From a virus, in the IMG/VR virus record IMGVR_UViG_3300018411_000022, positions 17,026 through 81,025 of that record: a stretch of DNA of 64,000 bases; one strand, written 5' to 3'. The notes under the pieces were generated by a model that ran no database searches, was not told where the DNA came from, and was given only the letters and a program-made list of their open reading frames with translations. Positions 44,239 through 51,532 of this stretch are shown piece by piece. A program made the position numbers and the translations under genes. Positions within the stretch are counted from its first letter, which is position 1; each line of letters begins with the position of its first letter.

Positions 44239-44889
44239 ATGACAATTCAAACACAACTGGTTGCGCTTAAGGCCAGCGTGGAAAAGGTTATCACCGACAC
44301 TACAACGGCACTGAAGAAGAAAGTGACTTCGTCGTTTGCTGCCAATAACGCATTGTTGTTAGGCGGTAAAACCTTTGCTGAGATTATGTCCGCCAGTCAA
44401 ACTTCAGCAGCTGCTCACATAGCCAGTCGTAATAACCACAATACCACGGCTGCCCAAGTAGGGAGCTATAGCACCGCACAAGTACAAGCGGCGTTAGCAC
44501 AACTGTTGGCTGCTCAATATGTACCGATTTCTCGTTACGGGGCACCAGGTACCACTATTGCGCCCACTACTTCAGGTTTAAACCTGACCTTAAAACCAGT
44601 GTCCTGTTTCTTGGCTGGTCTGTATGCCAATCTGCCACAACAGGTACTGAGTTTTGCAGGTTATACCAATCGCACCAACTACGTTTATTTAGAGGTGTCG
44701 AATGGGTCGTTGGTCTATGTGATCAAAACCGCTAAAACACCCGACACATTGACCAGCATGTTTTTAGGAACTGTTGTGACCTCAGCGACAGCTATCACTA
44801 GCCACACTCTGACGCACCTGTCTCGGTTGGACGTGTGTCGAATGGTCACCAACGCCAACGGTTCATTAGGTTTGGTTCGGGAGGTATAA
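44239..44889 (+). CDS. Tail fibre protein, module type A
   Basis: 216 residues. N-terminal coiled coil, then NNHNTTAAQVGSYSTAQVQ (about 77-95) and ISRYG, and a C-terminal beta domain with TNYVYLEVSNGSLVYVI and LTHLSRLDV. The same N- and C-terminal modules occur in the next two products, so these are paralogous fibres. Confidence 0.7.
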   Translation: MTIQTQLVALKASVEKVITDTTTALKKKVTSSFAANNALLLGGKTFAEIMSASQTSAAAHIASRNNHNTTAAQVGSYSTAQVQAALAQLLAAQYVPISRYGAPGTTIAPTTSGLNLTLKPVSCFLAGLYANLPQQVLSFAGYTNRTNYVYLEVSNGSLVYVIKTAKTPDTLTSMFLGTVVTSATAITSHTLTHLSRLDVCRMVTNANGSLGLVREV

Positions 44890-45561
44890 ATGAGCATCAT
44901 TGAAAAAATTACCGCTTTGCGTAACCAGCTGGATACGATGTTCACCGACATCAAAACTCTACTGAGTAAAAAGTTGGCTCGCGCCTCGGTAGCAGATAAC
45001 GCCTTGGCCATTGAGGGTAAAACCCAAACCCATCTGACCAACACCGTGAATGTGGTTGTCGCCTCACATGAAGCGAATAAAACCAATCCTCACCAAACCA
45101 CTGCAGCCCATTTGGGAATGCTCACCACGGCTCAGATAGACGCCTTATTGGCACCTTTGATGCCGCAAGGACAGTTAGCAGTATCACGTTACGGGTCAAT
45201 GGATACTACTTTCCCAACGGTGATCGGTAGTGGTGGCTGGGTGGTCAGTTTCCAAAACGCAGTGCCGGTGATTTTAACAGGACAAGAAGGGGTGTTGGCG
45301 GCAGCTGACTACGACTTGTCGCAATCGATTGTTAACCCGGCCAACAAAACGATTTACGTTTATGTGGTGTTAGATGCCGGGGCGTTGCGTTACAGGTTCA
45401 GTGAATCGGTGTTGGCTGAGACGGACGTACTGATGAACATTGGTACTCTCACCACGAATGCCTCAGGCATCCTGAGCACAGCGATTCGTAAAGTGTCGCG
45501 TCTTATGACGCAATATCGGGTATACACCAACCGAGACGGAACGATTGAGGTGGTCGCATGA
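44890..45561 (+). CDS. Tail fibre protein, module type A
   Basis: 223 residues with NPHQTTAAHLGMLTTAQID, VSRYG and KTIYVYVVLDAGALRYRF, ending VSRLMTQYRVYTNRDGT. Paralogue of the previous product. It begins directly after the previous stop and overlaps the next gene by four bases. Confidence 0.7.
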   Translation: MSIIEKITALRNQLDTMFTDIKTLLSKKLARASVADNALAIEGKTQTHLTNTVNVVVASHEANKTNPHQTTAAHLGMLTTAQIDALLAPLMPQGQLAVSRYGSMDTTFPTVIGSGGWVVSFQNAVPVILTGQEGVLAAADYDLSQSIVNPANKTIYVYVVLDAGALRYRFSESVLAETDVLMNIGTLTTNASGILSTAIRKVSRLMTQYRVYTNRDGTIEVVA

Positions 45562-48383
45562 AATTCAATCTCAACCTAACTACCTTGTCTGATGCGATGG
45601 GGCGGTACTTTCAGGCTTTACATGATAAAGCCATTTCACGTGTGGTGCCAACCGTCAGTGCTGACAACAGCGACGCACTGAATGGCCTACCGTATAGCGA
45701 TCTGGAAACACAAAGCCTACAAACGATCATGGACCATCAACTGGTTAAAGGCAACCCACACAACCTGACGCCGGCGGATGTTGGTGGTTATAGTGAAGCT
45801 GAGGTGCGTAGTTTGGCCGCCACACGGATGCCTGAAGGGATTCTGCCGTTATCCTCGTACGGCACACCCGACTACCTGCCGGTGGGTTTGGCCGCCACAT
45901 TCGAAGGGGCCACCACCATCACCGAACCTAAAGATGCTGGTATGTTCGTGGAAGACGATGGAACATTGATCATACTGAGAAATGGAACCAACGGTTCGGG
46001 ACGAGGTGTTTACTACGCCTATTTGAGAAACGCGATGGTAGGCAACCTTCGCCAACCCATCCGCACTAACAAAAAATACCGACCAGCCTATTTCCCAGCA
46101 GGAATGGAAGCGGCATACGTTATTAGCTGTAGCGAATCGGTTATCATGGGTCGTTTACAAGATGCCAATGGGTCTTTGGGGGATTACTTTATATCCCTGA
46201 CTAACGGCTCTTACAACGATGCTAAACATACCGGTGCTGTGATCTCAACCAGTACCTATCAAGGAGCGCGAGGTACTGCCGTTGTCGCCGGCGCTACGGT
46301 CTATTACCTGATCCCCACCGGTTTGTATGCCAGTGGTGCTTTTGGCTTTTTGGTTTATCAAGTTTCTAAAGCGGCGGTTGCTGCTGGCGGCACGGTAGCA
46401 TTTACCTTGGTGACAGGTATCACTACTACAGGATTCAGTGGAACGGTAGCAAACGCTGGCTTGATCCACCTGGCCAACGTCAGTGTCAGTGACGATCCGG
46501 CCACTAAACCACTGGTATTGTCAGTCGGTACTGGTTTTACAGCCCGCAACGTCTTCCACTACGAGATACCATACCTTCAATTGGCTGCTGACCCTGTCAC
46601 CGGTAAATTGCGCGGGTTGGTGATAGGACGCTCCTATTTTGCTAACAGTTACTCCAGTACTCGAGGTGCAGTGATCTTTAGCTTCACCTACGATCCTGTG
46701 AGCAAAACAGCTGCGCTGGACGAGACAAACATTGTTCAAGCAACGATGACTCGTCAAGACAACAATTCCATTACTCCGTCAGGAACGTTGTTTTCTAAAT
46801 CCGAATCGGCTTTAGGTTACCCGCCCACCGGCAACGTCTACGACGCCCGCATCTATTCGGGGAGTGGGTGGGTATTCCACATGATCAACAGCCAAACAGT
46901 AGATAGCGTGGCTTTGTATCGCTCACAGATGGTTGACTTCAGTGACAAATACGAAGCTCTGCGCTTACCTCGTCAGTCTGTTGTGAACTATAGTGGTATA
47001 TCGCTACCGCCCGCATTTGGTAGTGCTGTGGGTGGTAAGTTGGCAGCCCCTATTGCGTTGTCGGATACTCGCATGATCTTCTTCTCCAATGGTCGGTCAC
47101 GCAACGGTGAAACAATAGCCGGATTGGCATATACTGACTTGGAAGGACTCCCAACCGGGTATACGCACAAATCGATCTATAACGGTAGCTACAGTGGTTA
47201 TAAACCGTCAGCGAACCGCGATTTCTTAACCGACATTGGTGTGAGTAACCCCATTGATCTTGCGGCACCAATCGTAGAGGTAAATGGATCTTCTCACACA
47301 GTAGCCGGTACGCGGTATTTGGATGGTTTAAAAACCACCGCCCCTGTACGCATTAATGCGGACTTTACTACCAGTGGTTCAGGGTCGATGTCACAAGCAG
47401 TGATTGATGACCTTAAAGCCAAATTAGCTGTGGCGTTATCGGCTGCTGGTGAAGCGGGTGTGGTTCAAGACATGGTTGTTGATGTGGTGTTCCCACAAGC
47501 CTCAGGCGTACCTCCATTCGCAGTGGTGATGGTCCTTTATACCAACCGTATCATCCAAAAGTTTGTGGCTCGTTTGAATGTGGTCGGTGGTGTAGCTAGT
47601 GGAGCAGTAACTGAAGTGACCGTACACTCACTGTCACCTCGGGTTCTTTTGTCCACGGGTGGCCTGTCTCTGTTACGCTATCAAGGCTATCAACTCTACG
47701 CCGGTGCGACAGTTATTTACACTGTAGGGTCTGTATGTCTGATCGGGTACGCTGGACCTTTTGGATATCTGTTTGTCGGGAACGGTCCTCAAACGTCCAT
47801 CCGTTTTAAGTACAACAAAACCACCGGCCAGTTTGTTTTCGGTGATGGGCTGGGATTTGAGGCGTATAATGCTCTACACAGTAGTCGCTCGTACTATGCC
47901 TCACCGTCCTTGGGTCTAGGGATGATTTATGGCGTAGTCGGTTCCTCTGGAGCAAACGATGAGTTGACTAAATTGGTGTTTGTGCCGATTGCCAAGATCT
48001 CCGAGAGTGAATTCGACAATTGGTCCATAGGGAGTGTAGCAAAATCCTCATACCGTGTGTTGACCTCGCAGGAAGTAGCGCAAGGGTGGGTACTGTATTT
48101 CACAGAAGAAACTTCTGTAGTGCTCAATGGACGTTTCTACAAACTACCACCACAAAACTTTAACCTACTTACTCTCACCCCAACCCCCGAGAATAAGACG
48201 TTTTACGTTCATGTTCAAGTGGTAAACGGTGAAGCCAAATACTTGGTGAGTCTGACCAAACAAGCCGACAGCGCAACTCTGTTGTATTTGGGGCGTGTGG
48301 TGACCGGTGCCAGCACCATCACCTCGATTGATGTACGCAAAGCCTCACGGCTGGAGAACATCCAGTTGGTGGCAGCTGGTTGA
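45558..48383 (+). CDS. Large tail fibre / receptor-binding protein
   Basis: 941 residues. The start (HNLTPADVGGYSEAEV, LPLSSYGTPD) and the end (KTFYVHVQVVNGEAKYLV, KASRLENIQLV) match the short fibres upstream, but a roughly 650-residue beta-rich domain sits between them (about 120-860). This central domain, with Gly/Ser/Tyr-rich strands, is the likely receptor-binding part. Ends the first fibre cluster. Confidence 0.75.
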   Translation: MKFNLNLTTLSDAMGRYFQALHDKAISRVVPTVSADNSDALNGLPYSDLETQSLQTIMDHQLVKGNPHNLTPADVGGYSEAEVRSLAATRMPEGILPLSSYGTPDYLPVGLAATFEGATTITEPKDAGMFVEDDGTLIILRNGTNGSGRGVYYAYLRNAMVGNLRQPIRTNKKYRPAYFPAGMEAAYVISCSESVIMGRLQDANGSLGDYFISLTNGSYNDAKHTGAVISTSTYQGARGTAVVAGATVYYLIPTGLYASGAFGFLVYQVSKAAVAAGGTVAFTLVTGITTTGFSGTVANAGLIHLANVSVSDDPATKPLVLSVGTGFTARNVFHYEIPYLQLAADPVTGKLRGLVIGRSYFANSYSSTRGAVIFSFTYDPVSKTAALDETNIVQATMTRQDNNSITPSGTLFSKSESALGYPPTGNVYDARIYSGSGWVFHMINSQTVDSVALYRSQMVDFSDKYEALRLPRQSVVNYSGISLPPAFGSAVGGKLAAPIALSDTRMIFFSNGRSRNGETIAGLAYTDLEGLPTGYTHKSIYNGSYSGYKPSANRDFLTDIGVSNPIDLAAPIVEVNGSSHTVAGTRYLDGLKTTAPVRINADFTTSGSGSMSQAVIDDLKAKLAVALSAAGEAGVVQDMVVDVVFPQASGVPPFAVVMVLYTNRIIQKFVARLNVVGGVASGAVTEVTVHSLSPRVLLSTGGLSLLRYQGYQLYAGATVIYTVGSVCLIGYAGPFGYLFVGNGPQTSIRFKYNKTTGQFVFGDGLGFEAYNALHSSRSYYASPSLGLGMIYGVVGSSGANDELTKLVFVPIAKISESEFDNWSIGSVAKSSYRVLTSQEVAQGWVLYFTEETSVVLNGRFYKLPPQNFNLLTLTPTPENKTFYVHVQVVNGEAKYLVSLTKQADSATLLYLGRVVTGASTITSIDVRKASRLENIQLVAAG

Positions 48384-48443
48384 TTGTTGAGGGGTCAGTG
48401 TATAAGGGAGTTCCTTAGATTTCATTGCAAATCTCAGGAATCT

Positions 48444-48536
48444 TATGAGAGAGCGATGAGAAAAGGGGCTCTCGAAACTGGCCTCTCGACACACCCTTTT
48501 TAACTTTGCTTTACTTTTCTACAACGGAGCATCAAC
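48444..48536 (+). promoter_or_regulatory. Late promoter motif and fibre leader, copy 2
   Basis: TATGAGAGA (48444-48452) follows AATCT. GAAACTGGCCTCTC lies at 48474-48487, as in copy 1, and GAGAG and CTCTC pairs suggest a hairpin. The gene starts at 48537 after ACGGAGC. Confidence 0.55.
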
Positions 48537-49280
48537 ATGTTTGATAAACGTTTTTTCGGCTTTGCCGAGTTTTCGACTTGGGTGTCGGAGAAAGTCAGCG
48601 GGGCACTTGCGACCGTTGCATCCTCGCTGGAGTCCAAGGTCAACAAAACCGATGACTTCGGTCAATACAAAGTGGGTGAACTGGAACTGGCCGCTCTGCT
48701 GGCTGATCTGGCTTCGGGTGCTGACCTCGCCACTCTGCAACAAGGGTTCAATGACTTCGTGGCCGCCAAGGCCTCGGTTGCTGAAGCTGTTGCGGGTACT
48801 GACGATGTTAAGTACATCACCGCTGTGTCGGCCAAAGCGGCTATCGAGTCGGCTGTCAACGAGCTGATCGGTGCTTCCCCGGAAGCCCTGAACACCATCG
48901 CTGAGCTGGCCGAAGCCCTGCAGAACAACCCTGATGTGATCACCGAACTGACCACTCTGGTCGGCCAGAAACTGGACGCTACTGCTACGGCTGTAAACTC
49001 TCAGAAGTTGGAAGGTTCGAGCAAAGCTCAGGTTGTAACTGAAGCTGTCGCGGCTGCCGAAGCTGCACTGGCTGACGACCTGGCCGGTAAGCTTAACGCC
49101 ACTGCCCAGGCAGCTGATTCGGCTAAGCTTGAAGGTCGCACCAAATCACAGGTAATCAGTGACGTTCAAACTGCACTGAACCTCGGTACTGCCTCGACGG
49201 CCAACATCTTCGTGTCGACCGTTGACCCTGTCGCTTCTGACGGTAAAGACGGCGACCTGTGGATCAAGTACACCCCGTAA
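48537..49280 (+). CDS. Tail fibre protein (MFDKRFFGF type)
   Basis: 247 residues beginning MFDKRFFGFAEFSTW, as the first-cluster starter gene. Long Ala-rich repeats (AEAVAGTDDVKYITAVSAKA) alternate with AKLEGRTKSQV motifs, typical of phage tail fibre shafts. Codon use is strongly biased, suggesting high expression. Fibre shaft likely. Confidence 0.75.
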   Translation: MFDKRFFGFAEFSTWVSEKVSGALATVASSLESKVNKTDDFGQYKVGELELAALLADLASGADLATLQQGFNDFVAAKASVAEAVAGTDDVKYITAVSAKAAIESAVNELIGASPEALNTIAELAEALQNNPDVITELTTLVGQKLDATATAVNSQKLEGSSKAQVVTEAVAAAEAALADDLAGKLNATAQAADSAKLEGRTKSQVISDVQTALNLGTASTANIFVSTVDPVASDGKDGDLWIKYTP

Positions 49281-49303
49281 TTCATCACCTTGAGGTACGT
49301 TAA

Positions 49304-49927
49304 ATGAATACCTATTTCTCGCCTTCTCGTAAAGGCCTGTTCAACCTGCCGGTGGGTGACGATGCGGTTCTGTTGACCGAGGAAGTTGCTGCCGCACTGA
49401 TGATCGAGTTGGCTGCCGGTAAGGTGCTCGATGCAGATGCCGAAGGCAATCCGATCGCTGTAGAAGCACCTCACATCCCAACTCCGGAAGAAGAGTATCT
49501 GGCCAAGCCGCTGACCGAGCGTCTGACCATCCAACTGGGTCGTCTGAATGCTGACTACGATCAGGCGGTGGCTGTCCTCAATGTCGATTACCCCGCTGCT
49601 GAAACACACACGTGGACCCTACAAGTCACTGAAGCCCGTGCGTACCAAGCATGGATCGATGGTGGTCGTGTAGGTGATGCTCCTGAAGTTCCGTTCCTGG
49701 TGGAACTGAACGAAGGGCGCGTGGCTGCAAATGTTGGCGACGGTCTCGAAGACCTGGTCTCGCGTATCCTGGCTAATGATGCAGTGTACAGTCCGGCGCT
49801 GGCTGGCTTCACTGCATACCGCCACGGTATCGAGAAACAACTGCGAACTGCTGAAGCGATGGGCGACGATGTTGCGTTCAACGCCATCAGCTGGACCTTT
49901 GCTCAACCGGAAGCTCCGGCAGCCTAA
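49304..49927 (+). CDS. Tail fibre assembly protein (DUF4376-like C-terminus)
   Basis: 207 residues. The N-terminus (YFSPSRKGLFNLPVGDDAVLL, split here in two blocks around residue 10) follows the pattern of tail fibre assembly proteins, and the C-terminal part (about 60-200, with TWTLQVTEARAYQAW and PFLVELNEGR) resembles DUF4376 chaperone regions. It directly follows a fibre gene and ends before a double terminator. Confidence 0.7.
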   Translation: MNTYFSPSRKGLFNLPVGDDAVLLTEEVAAALMIELAAGKVLDADAEGNPIAVEAPHIPTPEEEYLAKPLTERLTIQLGRLNADYDQAVAVLNVDYPAAETHTWTLQVTEARAYQAWIDGGRVGDAPEVPFLVELNEGRVAANVGDGLEDLVSRILANDAVYSPALAGFTAYRHGIEKQLRTAEAMGDDVAFNAISWTFAQPEAPAA

Positions 49928-49934
49928 GGTGAAT

Positions 49935-49964
49935 CCGTGGGGCCTTCGGGCCTCACGGGTTTTA
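49935..49964 (+). terminator. Terminator after second fibre cluster
   Basis: CCGTG...CACGG with an inner GGGCC block and TTCG loop, followed by GTTTTATGCC. Confidence 0.7.
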
Positions 49965-49981
49965 TGCCGGCATAAAGAGCA

Positions 49982-50007
49982 CTCTAAGGGACCGAAGTCC
50001 CTTAGAG
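49982..50007. terminator. Second, bidirectional terminator
   Basis: An 11-bp stem CTCTAAGGGAC/GTCCCTTAGAG with CGAA loop (49982-49992 with 49997-50007). It lies 17 bases after the first one, with a GCCGGCATAAA palindrome between, and separates convergent genes. Confidence 0.7.
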
Positions 50008-50016
50008 GCCAAGTGG

Positions 50017-50286
50017 TTAGAAACCACAAAGGGGAGTGTGAAAGTGAATCTCGACTGGCTCACCCACTTCAAACAGCGGATTGTCTAATACCAAACGGCC
50101 GATCCCTTGAGTGTTGAAGTAGTCCTGTACTTCATCAGGTCGACATACGCCGTTAATGATCGTAAAGAACCGCTTCTCGTCTCGATCGGATACCACATAA
50201 CCATGACGGTTCTCTTCACGGATGGGGTATTCCCGACATTCGAAGAGAAATGCCAAACGCTCCAGAGGACGGACTTGATTAACCAT
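50017..50286 (-). CDS. Hypothetical protein downstream of nrdB
   Basis: The ATG (MVNQVRPLER) has GAGGAAGACC upstream and overlaps the tiny membrane gene by eight bases; 89 residues. Mixed charges and aromatics, no motif. Last gene of the leftward nrdAB operon. Confidence 0.6.
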   Translation of the reverse strand: MVNQVRPLERLAFLFECREYPIREENRHGYVVSDRDEKRFFTIINGVCRPDEVQDYFNTQGIGRLVLDNPLFEVGEPVEIHFHTPLCGF

Positions 50287-50362
50287 GGTCTTCCTCACTT
50301 CGCACGCACCAGGAAACAACGCCCAACAACACCGCGAAAAGTACTAACAGAACCGTGTTCAT
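50279..50362 (-). CDS. Tiny membrane protein between nrdB and last operon gene
   Basis: A 27-codon frame starts at an ATG that overlaps the nrdB stop (TGATG) and ends inside the start of the next gene. MNTVLLVLFAVLLGVVSWC is a membrane segment, followed by a short charged tail. The overlaps on both sides show coupled translation and support it as real. Function unknown. Confidence 0.55.
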   Translation of the reverse strand: MNTVLLVLFAVLLGVVSWCVRSEEDHG

Positions 50363-51480
50363 CAGAAGTCCACCGCGAACTCGATGTCCTCGTCATCACG
50401 TTCCATCAGACCCACTTTGTATTGAGCGTTGGCTTCTTCTTGCGGAGACGGCTGGATGTCGGAGATGTTCAACCAGGTTTTCATGTAATGTACCGGAATG
50501 CGGTCTACGATCGGATGGTTGGTTTCCAGACCCAAGGGACGAGCCACGTTCAGACCACACCAGTACACCCAATCAGTCGCTTGACGCAGGTTCAGGTTCT
50601 GAAGGTCGTACCCATCAGCCCACAATACGTCAGTCAACCACGTGATCTCGGCATTCATAACGGCATCGTATACCGCTTGCATGCGCGGCTTGAGTTGCCG
50701 ATAGGCAATCTTACCTCGCTCGGTCTGAAGCTCGTTGTTCAGGATCATGCGGTCCAGTTCAACGTGGACTTCGAACTCGTCTTGGGCGATCTTCTGAATC
50801 GCTTTACAAGCCGGCATGAAGCTGTTCTCTTCGCCCATGGCAAAGGTCACCACGAACGAGGACATGAACTGCAGACGCTCGAGAACGAACATCAGGAAGG
50901 TGAACATGAAGATGGCGTTGTAGGTCTCCTGATCATTCGGGACTTCGCCCAGTTGATACAGAAGACCACGACGACGAATCCAAGTGAATTCGTTAGCCAC
51001 CACAGCCAGGCGCTGGTGGGCTTCCACGATACCCAGTACTTCTTCCAACACCTTACGTGGGTCTTTAAAGCTCCCACGCACGATTTCAGAGTAAGTCGCA
51101 CCGTGTACCACTTCGTTGTCCGAGACGCGCTGCCAGGCCGCCCACAGCTCGCTGGCGGGGTCAAACAACGACACGATGTGGCTGATCGAACGTGAAGCCA
51201 CCGAATCGGCTTCCCACTGCCAAGCCAACGAGTAAATCATCTTACGCACTTTACGCGCGTCTTCAGTTTCAAACTCTACCATACAACTGGAGAAAGGAAT
51301 CTCAGTCTCGTCCCAGTCTTGGGACTTCATGGTCTTGTAGTTTTCCCAGATCTGCGGATACGTCTTGTTGATGGTATCGAACAGACCAGGTTGCTGACCC
51401 AAGAACAAGCTCTTGGTTTCGTAGTCAGTCTTTTTCAAATTGAAGATAGAGGGATCTATCTCGACAGGCTTTAGTTTCAT
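50362..51480 (-). CDS. nrdB: Ribonucleotide reductase small subunit (class I)
   Basis: From the ATG for MKLKPVEIDP the protein has 372 residues. WQWEADSV supplies the first metal-ligand Glu, NEVVHGATYSEIVR aligns with the E. coli ligands Glu115 and His118 and places a Tyr at the radical position 122, and the second-half DEFEVHVELD gives the later ligands. With NrdA it makes deoxyribonucleotides. The upstream TTG is unlikely as a start because the ATG has GAGTGTGGT before it. Confidence 0.9.
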   Translation of the reverse strand: MKLKPVEIDPSIFNLKKTDYETKSLFLGQQPGLFDTINKTYPQIWENYKTMKSQDWDETEIPFSSCMVEFETEDARKVRKMIYSLAWQWEADSVASRSISHIVSLFDPASELWAAWQRVSDNEVVHGATYSEIVRGSFKDPRKVLEEVLGIVEAHQRLAVVANEFTWIRRRGLLYQLGEVPNDQETYNAIFMFTFLMFVLERLQFMSSFVVTFAMGEENSFMPACKAIQKIAQDEFEVHVELDRMILNNELQTERGKIAYRQLKPRMQAVYDAVMNAEITWLTDVLWADGYDLQNLNLRQATDWVYWCGLNVARPLGLETNHPIVDRIPVHYMKTWLNISDIQPSPQEEANAQYKVGLMERDDEDIEFAVDF

Positions 51481-51493
51481 ACCACACTCTGAC

Positions 51494-51527
51494 AAAAAAA
51501 AAAGGAAAGGAGGGCCGAAGCCCTCCT
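51494..51527 (-). terminator. Terminator between nrdA and nrdB
   Basis: Read leftward: stem AGGAGGGC/GCCCTCCT (51508-51515 with 51520-51527) with TTCG loop, followed by TTTCC and ten T. It lies between the nrdA stop and nrdB start, so nrdB may be made less or need its own promoter. Confidence 0.75.
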
Positions 51528-51532
51528 ACAGG

